Source of the DNA: Euphorbia lathyris | Lineage: Eukaryota > Streptophyta > Magnoliopsida > Malpighiales > Euphorbiaceae | NCBI RefSeq assembly: GCF_963576675.1 | Contig: NC_088919.1 | Span: forward strand, 42,368,501 to 42,432,500 | Direction of reading: 5' to 3' | DNA length: 64,000 nucleotides | Translations under genes and position numbers: made by a program | In this document: positions 32,271 to 44,821 of the stretch, piece after piece | Layout: each line of letters opens with the position of its first letter | Position numbering within the stretch: the first letter of the stretch is position 1 | Notes under the pieces: model-generated | What the model was told of the DNA's origin: nothing | Databases searched by the model: none | What the model saw: the letters and a program-made list of their open reading frames with translations, nothing else

Positions 32271-32420
32271 AGGACCCGCCTTTCGGTTTTCGGATCCTGG
32301 CGATTTTTCTCCTCTCCTTTTTCTATCCCGAAATTTTCAAATGAGTGCCCTTTCGGGTTTTCACCCATTGGGATGTCCCTGACTGTTGCATAGGTCGCCC
32401 TTTGCGGGTTTTCAACCTAT
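32271..32420. other. Three stem-loops between the PMD gene and pol, E2 copy
   Basis: Counterparts of the E1 stem-loops at 16789-16938. The second and third keep their arms (AATGAGTG/CACCCATT and ATAGGT/ACCTAT). The first has GGACCCG where E1 has GGATCCG and compensates only in part (CGGATCC). Confidence 0.55.
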
Positions 32421-32446
32421 CGGGAATTTTTCTTTCTTTTTTTTTT

Positions 32447-35400
32447 CTACGAAAAGTATTTCTTAAGCCTATCCAGGTTGGTAGGTTCGGAGAATTCCAT
32501 GCCATCCATAGTAGTTAACTTCACCGCTCCTTTGCTTAGTATCTTCTTCACGATGAATGGCCTTTCGCAGTTAGGCTTGAACTTGCCCCTAGGGTCGGTA
32601 TGCGTCACGCGGATCTGTTTTAGCACCATATCCCCTTCTTTGATAGGGCTGGCCTTGACCTTTTTGTTGAAGGCTCGGGCCATCCTCCTTTGATATAGCT
32701 GCACATGGTAAAGGGCTTCCATCCTTTTCTCGTCTACTAGTGCCAACTGTTCATATTGCTTCTTTACCCATTCCGTCTCGGGAATCTCTGCTTCCACTGC
32801 GATTCTCAACGATCGCTTTTCAATCTCAATCGGGAGAACGGCTTCTGCACCGTATACTAAGGAGAACGGCGTTGCCCCAGTCGTGCGATAAGCCCATAAT
32901 GCGAGTGGGAGTTGCTCGTGCCAATTTCGATGTGATTCCACCGTTTTTACGAGAATTCTCTTAAGGTTCTTATTAGCTGCTTCTACTGTCCCATTAGCTT
33001 GTGGACGGTACGAAGAAGACCTGTGATTTTCAATGCCATATTCTCGGAAGAGATTTCTTACTTCCCCCTGAAACTGGACCCCATTATATGTAATCATGTG
33101 ATGAGGCACTCCGAACCTGGTGATCAAGTGTTTCTCGATGAACTTTCTCATCTGTTTGGACCCCAATTTGCTAAACGACTCTGCCTCTACCCATTTGGTG
33201 AAGTAATCGATGGCGACTGTAATAAACTTGTGCCCATTCGAAGCATTAGGCCTTACCTCACCAATGATGTCAATGCCCCAAGCAGCGAATGGCCAAATAG
33301 GTGCTAACACATGTAATTCCATGGTCGGCAGATGACTACAATCGCCGTGGATTTGACAATCGTGACATTTCTTCGCATACTCGTTACAATCTCTTTCCAT
33401 AGTGAGCCAATAGAAGCCTTGTCTGATGATTTTCTTAGCTAACACTGCTCCTTCCATATGGGCCCCACAAATTCCCGAGTGTACGGATTCCATCGCTTCG
33501 CGGGCTTCTCCCGCATCCAAACACCTTAGTTGTAACCCATCAATGTGCCTTTTGTAAAGCAAATCGTTGTGGATGACGAACTGCTGAGCCAATCTTCTAA
33601 TCACAGCTTGATCCCTAGGTTCTGATTCTGCAGGATATGTTCCACTCTTCATAAAGTTCACGATGTCGAAATACCATGGCTTTTCATCTGCCCCTAACAG
33701 CATTACGTCTTCGTAGCATGGTTTGTGAGATCTCCTCAATACCAATGGTTTCGAGGCGAGGTTCCGGGGATTGTCCCAAACTGACACCAAAGTGGCCAAA
33801 GCATCCGCTGCCTGGTTCTGTGCTCGAGGGATATGATGGAAACGACATTCCTTGAATCTTTGTGCCAACCCATCTAGTTGGTCTAGGTATGGACGTAGCC
33901 TTTCTTCCCTTACTTCCCAGTTTCCTTGTGCCTGTTCGATGATCAGCTTTGAATCACCCCAAATTTCGACATACGATGCTCCCAGTGCTGCTAATGACTC
34001 TAAACCATAAATGCACGCTTCATATTCGGCCATATTATTGGTGAGAGGGAAGGATAACTTTTTGGCCATCGGGATCCTTTCTCCTTCCGGTGAAATAAGT
34101 AGTACTCCAACTCCGGCTCCATTCAAATTAACTGCTCCGTCGAAGAACATTTTCCAGGGTATGACTTCTATTGCGTTTAAGTGTTCGTCGGGGAAATCAT
34201 AGCTTATCTCTTCCTCTTCTACATTCAGGGGTTGGTTGGCCAGAAACTCTGCCACGGCCCTCCCTTTGACAACCTTCTTCGTTACATATTCAATGTCAAA
34301 CTCAGATAAAAGTAGTAACCATCGGGCTAACTTCCCTGTCAAAGACAGAGTTCGGTACAGATACTTCACGGGGTCCATCCGAGAAATAATGATTACTTTA
34401 TATGATTGAAAATAATGCCGTAGTTTCTTCGTTAGCCATACTACCGCCACACACGTCTTTTCGATCATGTTGTACTTGAGCTCGTACTCCAGGAACTTCT
34501 TACTCAGATAGTATACCGTGTGCTCCAGACCGGTGTCTCCCTCTTGGGCCAGCATTGCCCCAATAGATCGCTCTTCAATCGCTACGTAGAGGAGAAGCGG
34601 TTTTCCTAGTTTAGGCGGTCTCAGCACTGGCGGATTAGACAAATAGTTCCGGACGCTCTCCAAAGCTTGCTGACACTTATCATTCCAAATTGTGGGTTGG
34701 TCTTTCCTTAACAACTTAAAGATTGGCTCACAGATTGTGGTGAGTCTTGCTATGAACCGACTGATATATTGAACCTGCCCCAGAAACCCTCTCACTTCTT
34801 TCTCATTCTTTGGTGCCGGCATTTCCTGTATAGCCTTCACTTTATCGGGATCTACTTCGATTCCTTTATTTTTGATTACGTAGCCTAAGATTTTCCCTGC
34901 TGAAACGCCGAAAAAGCACTTCTTCGGGTTTAACCTTAGCTTGAATTCTGCAATTCGGGCCAAAAACTTCTCGAGTGCGACAAAATACCCCTTTCTTGTC
35001 TCCGACTTGACCATCATGTCATCCACATACACTTCTACCTCCTTGTGTATCATATCATGGAACAGTGCTGTAGCCATTCGCTGGTAAGTTGCCCCGACAT
35101 TTTTCAAACCAAACGGCATCACTCTGTAACAGTATGTCCCCCACTCAGTTGTGAACGAGGTTTTTGCTTTGTGTTTTTCGGCCATCTGAACCTGCATGTA
35201 GCCTATGAAACCGTCCACATTCGTGTGTAAGACGCTTGAAGCTGCACTGTCGATCAATACGTCAATATGAGGCAATGCGAACTTATCTTTCGGGCACGCT
35301 TTGTTAAGATCTCTATAATCAATGCACATTCTCACTTTGTCGTCTTTCTTTGCGATGGGCACCACATTTGCGACCCAAGGGGGATAGTCGATTACTTCGA

Positions 35401-35464
35401 TGAACCCTGCTTCTAACTGCTTCTTCACTTCCTCTCTGATCTTATCTGCCCATTCTGGTCTCAT
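32447..35464 (-). pseudogene. Gypsy pol of E2: RT to integrase, open frame but catalytically altered
   Basis: 1005 codons in one frame, starting inside the RT entry region (the upstream part is cut off by TAA at 35531). RT keeps YVDDMMVKS. The first RNase H again has Ala at the first Asp (LLLYVAIEERS). The second RNase H keeps FFDG, EYEA, GDSK and QAADAL. In integrase the second catalytic Asp is Tyr: the codon at 33086-33088 reads TAT, giving ITYNG where E1 has ITDNG. Five residues (15 bp, near 32882) present in E1 after WAYRTT are missing. Integrase should be inactive. No chromodomain. The stop is at 32447-32449. Confidence 0.9.
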
Positions 35465-35530
35465 GCGTCGGAGCTTCTGTTTTACGGGCTTTGCCTCGGG
35501 ATATGTTGGAATGCGGTGAGTTACAATTGA

Positions 35531-37438
35531 TTAATCAATTCCTGGCATGTCTTCGTATGTCCAAGCGAACACTATTTCGTATTTTTTAATTATTCTCTCG
35601 AATTCTTTCCTCTCTTCAATAGTTAAATCTTGAGCAATTTGTATAAGTTTAGGATTTTCATCCGTACCAAGATTGAAAGTTGACATTTCTATTGTATTGA
35701 TTTCAAATGTAGGCATGTTATATGAATGAGAATGCATGGTATGATCACGATCAACATCAAGCAAGTAAGCAAAATCAGAATTCATTTCATTGATAGTATT
35801 GGCGATTACATCATCTGATTCAAACAAAGCAGTAATACAATTTTCATCATCAAGGTTCTCGGGTTTCTCATATGCTTTGGAGGTACTGGGTTCATTCGCC
35901 GCTCCTGCAGTTGCTTCAATGGTGATGACTTGCTCCTCGGAATTCAAGTCTAACATCATAATCTCCTCGACAACGCAACTCGCCTTTCCTTTGTCCCAAT
36001 CGGTCACGTCATTGAAGATTTCAAAACCTGGCAGAATCTTCCCTTCGGTGCTAGTCCACGACTCGGGGGTTCCTGAATACACCTTTCCATGCCCCTCCTT
36101 CACGAAGTATTTTCTTAGGCCCACTTTTCCTTCACTACTTGCATTGGACGGACCTCCTTGCTCATATCCCAAACCCCTCCGGGTTTTCTGACTCTTAAAG
36201 TCCGGAAATTCTGGCAACCCCTGATGGTGTGCTCCTAAGCCCATTCCTGGGATGAAACCTCCCTTCATCATTCTCACCACATCGGTGGTCATGCTAGACT
36301 CGTAGATCCCAGAAACTTGGAATCCGGAGAAAAGTTGAGGCTCGATCCCCAATGCCGCCACTGAGCTCAATTTTTCTGCTCTGATTGTCACTATCTCTTC
36401 CTTGAAGGGAAACTTGATCATTTGATGGAGTGTGGAGGGCACACCTCCCAACTTGTGGAACCATGGGCGTCCCAACAATACAGCAAAGGTTACCGGGATG
36501 TCCAGCACTGTGAACTCAGTTTCTTCTTCATGCGGCCCCACTTTCAACTTGGCCTTAAAGACTCCTTCAATATGCCTACGACTATCATCATAGGCCCTAA
36601 TCACAGTTTCCGAGGCCGTCAAGTCTCCTCTTTCCACTCCTAGTTTAGACAAGAGTTTCAACGGGCAAACATTAATAGTCGATCCATCATCGACCATCAC
36701 ACAACTAGTCTTCTTCCCGTTAATCTCAGCTCGGATGTACAAAGGCTTGTTGTGAGCTTTTCCCTCCTCTGGGAGATCCTCGTCAGTAAACGTGATCTCG
36801 GTTTTCTTTCGAGCCATAATTGCCCCTACTAGCGCTGCCGGCTCAGTATCGGTAGAAATGACCAAACTCTGCAACTCTTTCATCAGGTTCTCACGATGAT
36901 ACTTAGAATGGCATAAAACTTCCCACACCGTGGATTTAGCTTGTGTCTTCTTCAACTGCTCGAGGACTTGGTCGTCGGGCTTAGGAGCCGACCCTTCCCC
37001 TATCTCAGTCTCTACCATAGGTACCTTTCCTTCGGCCACTCGACCTGATCTTGTCATGACGGCAATTTCCGGCTCATCATCCGATTCGTCCCAAATGTTA
37101 ATAGGAATCCTCCGATTAGGATCTTCCTCGTCCGAAGAGCTCTCCCAAATGTCTACAATCATTAAATCCATAACATGAGGAACGTTCGGATTCAAATAAA
37201 AAGGATCTGTTGATCCATACAATGCCCAGCCTATCAGATCATCATAATCCCGAAGGGACACTCTACTCATCCTTCTAGCTACTAATGGAATAGCTCCTCT
37301 CTGTATGCACATAAGCTGCACCTTATCGCTCATTGTTTCGTGACACTGCTCATAACGGTGCCTCCACCTTCTAGCATAATCTACAAATGGTTCCTCGGGG
37401 AATTGTCTGATCCTATCCAGATCCTCCAGGGATCCCGT
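35531..37438 (-). pseudogene. E2 gag tail, protease and RT linker, closed by an internal stop
   Basis: This stretch continues the gag unit 4 frame after the TAG at 37439. It contains RRWRHRYEQC, the linker with MTRSGRVAEGK, the protease VDDGSTIN and LLGRPW, the G-patch-like GGFIPGMGLGAHHQG (intact Gln here, stop in E1), and the acidic linker. It ends at TAA 35531-35533, where E1 has a Gln codon after MPGID. Beyond the stop the same frame runs into the 32447-35464 ORF. Confidence 0.88.
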
Positions 37439-37881
37439 CTATGGAACATACATCTCATATCTTGCAACAAAGGCTCTCCTAAGCGGTACCCAATGACCCA
37501 TTTCCTCCTCTGATAGGCCCTGGTGCCACAACAAGGCCTCTCCCATTAAAGTTTCCGAGAAATGTTCATGTAATTCACATTGCGGAAATCCGGCATCATA
37601 CATATGATTGCGGAATAACCTCGCATGCTCAACAGGATCCTGGTATCCACCATACCTAGGCATCGCTAACACCGCATCAGGTGTTTGGTAAGACGGGGAA
37701 TCCGGGGTTTGGTCTGCCAGCATCCATACTGTATACTCCTTGATAAATCTTTTCGTCATTGCCGCCGAATCGATCTTAACATACATCGGCAACGACATGT
37801 ACCACATTAACGGTTCACCCATCAACGAATTACAAAACAAGCTAGTGATCTCTTCTTCTTTAAAACCCAAGGGCGCCAGGC
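37439..37881 (-). pseudogene. E2 gag units 3 (end) and 4
   Basis: Frame 37439-37870 carries SLMGEPLMWYMSLPMYVK (unit 3) and DPVEHARLFRNHMY to RYEMYVP (unit 4). It stops at TAG 37439-37441, a Trp codon in E1. It is joined to the upstream frame by a one-base deletion near 37880 relative to E1. Confidence 0.85.
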
Positions 37882-38670
37882 CGATAAGTAGAAGTGAAGG
37901 TGCTCCATAGGGTCCTTGTTGCCATTATATTTGCTAACCCTCGGCAACGGACACTTGATAGGTCCAATCTGCATTGCGAAGCGCTCCGCAGTCCTGTCCT
38001 CGGCTCTTTGGTACTTTTCTAAGAATAAATCTGATAATTGATCCCAATCGTGTTTGCAAGAGTTGGGTAACGAGTGGAACCACCCCAAAGGCTCGCCTAC
38101 CAGCGAATGGTGAAACCACTGAGCAATCTCGTCCACCCCGAAGGATTCAACAAACATGTCGCGCATATATTCACGCAAGTGCACCTCGGGATTACCTCCA
38201 CCACTAAACAGACCCAATTCTGGCACAATAGTCCGAGACGACCCTTCTCCGGTCTCTTCAGCACTATCTTCATCATACGGTGCTCCACTGTCCAACCCTT
38301 CATCCATCAGTTCGCCCTCCTGTTCCTCACCAAGGAAGGACACATATATACCATTTTCTACATTGCTCTTTTCGTCGGAGTCCAACAACTCCTCTACATT
38401 CTCCTCGAAGGATTCCATCACGACACCTTCTGCCAGACCAACTCCGATCATGCTCACCCTAAGATTAGGCAATGGATTACGCCTAACGGAAGGGTTTGCT
38501 GACGAAGGATCAGCTATCTTCTTCTCCTTGATTAAATCTTGGATTTCGTGTTTCAGCCTCTCGCAATTCTCAATTGTATGCCCATAACTGCTATAGAATT
38601 CACAATACCCTCTAGCCTGTATCTGCGGAGTAGGTGGAGCTTTGTTATATGGGGTAAGGGCTTTCAACAA
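37882..38670 (-). pseudogene. E2 gag zinc-knuckle region, unit 2 and start of unit 3
   Basis: The segment contains the knuckle RGYCEFYSSYGHTIENC, in which the first His of E1 (H411) is Tyr, an acidic linker, unit 2 (NPEVHLREYMRDMF to FLEKYQRA), and the start of unit 3 (DPMEHLHFYLSA). The frame then breaks at the deletion near 37880. It is not linked in frame with the N-terminal piece because of another one-base deletion near 38683. Confidence 0.85.
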
Positions 38671-39824
38671 TCCCTTTTTCTGAAACGTTCGAAAACTTTT
38701 GCGTAGGTTTGATCAAACTTGGCGAACCGCCTCTTTTCAATAGCATTTAGATCAAGCACTTTCACTGCTGCGGATTCCGTACTCGCACTTGGCCCTCCGG
38801 CACTATATCCAGACTTTGTCCATTTGGTATAAGCTTTCTTTGGTTTTCCATCTCCCTCAACTGTCAAGGCACAACTGTACATCTGGTTAAAATCGGTAAA
38901 AGGCATATACCGCAGCTCATTCTTGATATACGGCAACGTGTTGCCGACTACCATTCGGATCTGATCCTGCTCAAGCGACTTCTGCTTCATAACCGCGGCC
39001 TTGGCCCTCCATCTTTTCACAAAATCGGAAAAAGATTCCCCAGCCTGTTGCTTAGTGCTCTCTAACTCCTTCAAAGTGACCTCAAGCATGGTGTTAAAGC
39101 TATACTGAGCGATGAATGACTTCGCTAACTCCTTCCAATCCCTCTTCGTCACCATAGGCAATGCATGAAACCATGTGAGGGCAGCCCCCTCTAGATAAGT
39201 GTTAAACAACGCCAAGACTTGATCCTCAGTCAGGATCGTGTGCTTCATCACAGCAACATACTGATTCATGTGGGCAGTGGGATCCCCAGTCCCATCGAAC
39301 TTTTTCATGTCAGGGAGGTGGAATTTCAAAGGCAGAGCAGTTGCCGACAAACAATTCTTCAAGTTATAAAAGTCCTGACTCTCGGAACTTCCCCCACGTA
39401 AGTCCTGCACCTCCTGCGTGATGTGCTGTTTCCACTCCTCTTCCTTAGCTTTCTCTTTCTCAAGCTGTTTTCGGATGTAATCCTGATAATCATCCTCTTT
39501 CCCAAAGCGAGGGCCATCGTTCACCTCATTCTCAGCGTGCTTGCTGCCACTCTTGTCCTCCTTCATGACCAACTTAGCTATCTGGGCCACTATCGCAGCC
39601 AACTGCTCATTAATGTTGTTCACAGAGTTTTCCAATCTGGCCACTTTTTCGTCGGTTGCAGACATACTGACGGAAGAATGAGAATACTCGGACGAAGATG
39701 AATTAGAAGCCACAATTGCTGATTCGGGACTGTCAATCTGTAGCTGATCAAACTGCCTAACTAGCCGACTGCTCTCTCGGTACCACAACCGCTTAATGAT
39801 GACGTCTGCGCGAACGATATCCAT
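38664..39824 (-). pseudogene. E2 gag N-terminus and unit 1
   Basis: 386 codons from ATG at 39824, colinear with residues 1-380 of the E1 gag: coiled-coil stretch, acidic linker, unit 1 (GTGDPTAHMNQYVAVM to FIAQYSFN) and FVKRWRAKAAVMKQ. The last residues (FRKRDC) are off-frame after a one-base deletion near 38683. The N-terminus MDIVRADVIIKRLW is shared with E1, which supports the chosen start. Confidence 0.87.
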
Positions 39825-41726
39825 TAGTATGTATGCATGATTTGTGGTGTGTGCGTTTATTATTTACGGATATATAAGATAAGAAGAGCAAATGTTAGTC
39901 TAATTACACGTATCACAACATCTCTCTTCCACCCTTATTCCTCCACACACTCGTTGGCCCAGGTCTCTTTCCTAGGATTTTGGTTTTGGGCTCACATTGC
40001 GGTCCAGGGGACGCGTGATGCCGTCGATTATTGCGGAAAAGGTAAATCATCCATCAGACAACACAGTTCGTTTTGACGTATCAACGTTCAGTGACTAAGA
40101 AATTGACCAAGTTGGATTGTCCTTTCGGAATAACTCGTCTTTTGTCCTTTCGCGAGACGCATTAATTCGGGTTTTGACTCCCTTTGAGCGCATCTCAGTT
40201 TTTAGACGTAGTACAAGTTATTCTTTTAGTCCAATCACTCGTCATCGTCCATGACTCGTTCCCTTTTATTCACGTGGGTTCATGTCTCAATTTTTGGATT
40301 ACAACGGGATCTTTTGGATCTATCGAGAGACGTAACCACGTGTTTATTTAGTGATGGGATCACTTTTGAATTTAGGGAACGGACTCATCGCGTAACGCGT
40401 TTGTTTTTAGCGTTAAGACCCCGTTTGCTCGTTTTGGCTACGTGAAAAGACGGCGAGTCTTATTTGAGCGTACGGTAATCTTTCGGCTAATTACAACTAT
40501 TTATTCCTTCCAATCTACGGGATATATCATCCTAGCGTGGTTATAGAAAATCAACGTTTCGTTGAATCGCATGTTTATTCGAAGCAAGGATTTTTACCGT
40601 TCTTTTTCATTTAGGCACGATTTAAGCAAACACGTACATCGGGCCATATTTCTTGCAGTTTTGATAACGGTCGAAATGATCGAGTCGTTAGTCAAAACCC
40701 GCAGCCTCGTCCATATGGCGCAATTATGCGGTTTGGTTTGATTCGGCTTTGTGATTTTAAACAGCGCATATACTTGTTCGAGACACGTATCCAACAACAT
40801 TGGTTTATTTTCTTTAACTACTCTCGAGATTGACATATATCGTAGATAAAGAATGATTTTGGTCGTTTGTTTCATTTTTGCTTTTTCTTTTATTTTCTTA
40901 GTCACCTTTGCGGACACGTCCATTTCTCTTAAGAACGACACACAGCATAACGTAAGAGCTCGTCTTTTATTCGGAAGGGACGGGTCATGTTTGCGAAACT
41001 CTTTACGTTACAACAAGGTCATTCGAAACAGAAATGTTCTTCGTTTTTGTTTCGTCATAATTTCGTTTTATCCCAACCTATTTAAAGAATGTGAATAACG
41101 GCTATAGTTAATATAGTCTTTTGAATCGAGATACAACTATCCTTAATATCAAACCGATCCGCACTAATACGTGCTTACGTCATAACGTATTTCCTGAACA
41201 TGTGCCTTCTTCGGGACACGGAAAGGGACCAGGCGGGTCGCATAAGTTCATTCATACGAGATGACTAAGTCGTCTTTAGTTCGAATCGTTTCAATATTTT
41301 GGGGTAGTTCATATATCGGTTTAAACGTATATATTAACGTATCGTTTCATTTTCTTTACATATGTTAGGATTGGACACGTATCATGGCGATTTGAAAACA
41401 CGAATTGATTCATTTATCACATCAAAAATAGTAACGGGTAATCCTATGGAAACTTCTAAGGCTACTATATGCTGACACGGCTGAGCGCGGGACCTCACAG
41501 GACCGCACAAATTTGCCCCTAACGAATGGATGGGGACCCTTTGGCGACTTACTGTAAGGGGGAACTTACACTAGCCTCTTTCGAGCGACGAATGGACTCT
41601 CGCTAGAGGTTTCGCGGAAATTATCCAAAAGGTTTGCAATAATTCTTATGAATGCATACGAAAAGAAATAATACGATCCGTCCCCGTTAAGGGCTTAATA
41701 CACGCCTTCCGGAATCAAATTTCTCG
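39825..41726 (-). other. Untranslated leader of E2
   Basis: 1.9 kb homologous to the E1 leader and likewise without a convincing ORF. A 115-codon minus ORF at 40594-40941 is not conserved in E1 and has no recognisable domain. Confidence 0.72.
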
Positions 41727-41746
41727 CTTCCCCAGCAGAGTCGCCA
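41727..41746 (-). promoter_or_regulatory. Primer-binding site of E2
   Basis: Minus-strand TGGCGACTCTGCTGGGGAAG, two bases from the LTR edge at 41749, identical to that of E1. Confidence 0.8.
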
Positions 41747-41748
41747 CT

Positions 41749-44700
41749 TGTTAGATGAGGTGCCGCGGTCTAATCTCCCGGGCGGACCGGGGGGTGGACA
41801 ACCTCATGGCGACGTAAGCGGTGATTGGCGCCGAAAGCAACCAATCGTGGAATCAAGTTGCTCGGCAGGACCGGAGCTCGGAGATATGGAAGAGTCGCCA
41901 CCCACGAATGGGAAAATGAACACCGATCCCTTGCGGGAGACCGGTGTGGGTTCGGAAAACTTGGGTACGAGCCGAGAAGGCTAGCTCCTTTCCGGAGAAA
42001 GGCTACTAGGCACCCCGACATCGCCCGGTTATGAACCACCGGCCTCCTACTCAGCATGTTAGGCGATAACGGACTAATCGCATATTTTTTTAAGTTTAAA
42101 ATTCATTTGAAACCTTTTCTTTCTCATTTCGGAAACCGTTTTGAGCATATATTATTGAAAAGCCACGTTAGTAAAGAATCACCCATTTACATCAGTTCAA
42201 TATAAAAGAGAGGGGAGGAAGGAAGAAGTGGTTTATTTACAATGTGATTTACATGTCGTGTTGCGAGTTAATTCTACACTAACTTATTTCCCCAAAACGA
42301 ATTTATTTACATGGTTCGCACCTTAATCGCCGTTGGAATGATTTAGGTGCGTTTTAAAACCCCATTTGATGAAGTTCACCCGAATCGCCGTTGGAACGAC
42401 TCGAGTGCTTGAAAACGTTGAGATAAAAACCTTTAATAAGAAAACGTGGTTAAACATACAAGTCAATTTTATTTTTATACAAATCCTTTAAGAAAACGAT
42501 TCAAAACTTCATTATTTACAATGAAAACGATTTTTAATTACAAGGTTCGGTTAATCCGTCGTTGGAACGGACTAAGGTTTTAAAACGCGGTGTTTTGAGA
42601 AACGATTTGAAATGTCAAGAAAACACTATTTATTTACATTAGGAACCTCTAAAAAACCTTTAGTTTAAATAATTAAATTGAAAACTCTTTTTGTGATTTA
42701 TTTTCCATTTTTTACTCAATAGACTCATTACTTGTCATAATTACAACAATGAACATATTAAATCAAAATCCACTCCAAATAAAACTCATTTAAAATATGG
42801 ACCCATAAATGTCCAAAGAATAAAGAAAATAATATAGGCATATATATATACATTCATTTAAAAATAATGATATACATATAACTTTAGAAAACTAAGTAAA
42901 GGATGCTACTCAATAGCTAAATATATCAATAATAATGAAAATGAAAGATACTAAATATACTTTTACCTTACTAAAAAAAACATGTAAAATAATAAACAAA
43001 ATTCATTGTTAATAAGAAAATAAACGCTATATTCCAAAATGACTATTGTAATATATAGAAAATAACTTTCCCAAATATACATTAAACATTAAAATGACTC
43101 CTAATTATCTTCTAAATATCTACTAATTAATTACCTCAAAATACCCAAGTAAATAACATTTTAAAATAAAACCCAATATAACTTAAATGAAATGAGAAGA
43201 AAAATCTATATATATATGTATATACTTTATTAAGTCTAATTAATTGAAAATAATATATAAACACATTAAATAAATATATGTACAAAGTATCTAAAAATAA
43301 CTTAAAAGCATATATTACATAATAATACATATATGTACCAAGGATTAAAAGCTTAAAAGTTGAGAAAGAGGGACCAAAACAACATTTTTTACATTCTGGC
43401 AGATTTACCGACGGAAAATCCGTCGGTAAACAGCAATTAGTGACAGAAATGGCAAATTACAGCAGCACTCCCTTTATTTCCAGATTCATTCAAACGCTTT
43501 AAATTAAATCTAATTCAATCGTTTTGGATTTCCGAACTACCAAATATGGATCATAGTCAATAACGGAAGTTCCTAAAACGACGTTTTTTATTTTAAAACG
43601 TTATTTGGAAATTCTTTAGATTAAAACTTATAATTACAACGTTTTCAATACCCGAACTACCTTTTTATCGGATCACGGTTCGTATTAGGATATTAAAACG
43701 AGGTTTTTTATTTTAAGACAAACCGAATTTTATTCAACACGAGACGAAAATTAAATAAATACGCAAAATTAAATAAAAATAAATGAATAACTAAATAAAT
43801 AAGAACTATAACATAAAAATAAATAAAGGAAAGAAATAAACTAAATAAAATAAAGCGAGTCTAGTCCTCGGATAATACCTCAAGTTCGGTATCTGACAGT
43901 CGAATCCGATTGATTCCACGAGTCGTGATTTTCCGGTTTTTTTGTGTTTTTTAGTAAAAATTTAACTTTGGAAATTTTGGATTTTTTTGGAAAAAAAAAA
44001 TATTTTCTCCAAAAAATTGACTTTCTCTCTCTAAAAATGTTTAGAGTGAGAAAGCTCCAAAAAATCCTCTTCCAAATGCATGGGGATCCGTGCCCTTTTA
44101 TAGGGAAACGGATCCCCGGAGAAATAGGCGACGCCCGAGTAAAATCGGGTGTCGCCCAAGCGGGTTGGGCGGCCGCCCAAGGCAGGTTGGGCGGCCGCCC
44201 AACCTTGCGTTGGGCTACCGCCCAACATTGTTGGGCGGCCGCCCAACAATTGTTGGGCGGTCGCCCAACTGCGTTGGGCGAGCGCCCGACGCGAGGTTAG
44301 GCGCGCGCGCCCAACTGCCGTTGGGCGTCCGCCCGACGCGGTTGGGCGCTTGCCCAACGGCCGCCGAGGTACGTCTCGCGCCGTCGGGCGTGCACGCCCC
44401 GCGGTTGTCGAGCTCGCGTTCCGTGCCATCGGGTGTCCACGCGTCGTGACCGTCGAATGTGTGTTCCGCGCCGCCGGGCGCATACGCCCTGCGACCGACG
44501 AGTGCGCGCTTCGCGCTGCCAAGCTCGTGCATTGCTCGAACGTCGAGCGCGTGCTATTCGTGGTTGGATGCGTGCGTCCGACGGACGTCGAGCGCGCGCT
44601 TTGCATCGTCGAGCGGGCGTCCGACTGTCGTCGAACGCGCACCGGCTGCCGCTAAGCACTCGCACCATGCCGCTAAGCATTCGCGAGCCATCCGATCAAC

Positions 44701-44816
44701 AACAGCGACCCACCGTAACTTATTTATTTTATTTTTTTTCGAAACTTCCGGAATCAATCGCTTCAACCGTCTTGTTTTCAGGTTTTCGTCACAGGTCCTC
44801 CGACTCGGTGTCTACA
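41749..44816 (-). repeat. LTR D: 5' LTR of E2
   Basis: 3068 bp, from TG at 41749 to TCTACA at 44816, followed by the CCAAT duplication (44817-44821). TATA box at minus 44096-44102. Palindrome array about 44125-44360, with more units than LTR A. Inverted repeat at 43404-43430. The AT-rich part (about 42700-43370) has diverged strongly from LTR A, while the palindrome, TATA and inverted-repeat regions remain close. Confidence 0.93.
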
Positions 44817-44821
44817 CCAAT

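Larger units (their letters stand above)
3611..44816 (-). mobile_element. Ty3/gypsy (Tat-type) retrotransposon E2, outer copy
   Basis: The element is bounded by TG...CA LTRs (3611-6621 and 41749-44816) and a CCAAT duplication. It is transcribed on the minus strand: 5' LTR on the right, PBS at 41727-41746, gag from 39824, pol ending at 32447, antisense PMD gene at 29774-31992 with its first exon at 8090-8197, 39-bp repeats at 6864-7650, 3' LTR on the left. E1 (8198-29269) is inserted in the PMD first exon region. Without E1, E2 is about 20.1 kb. The second RNase H, lack of a chromodomain, long LTRs and antisense gene fit the Tat lineage. It is inactive: two single-base deletions, two internal stops and an integrase active-site change. 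Confidence 0.92.
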
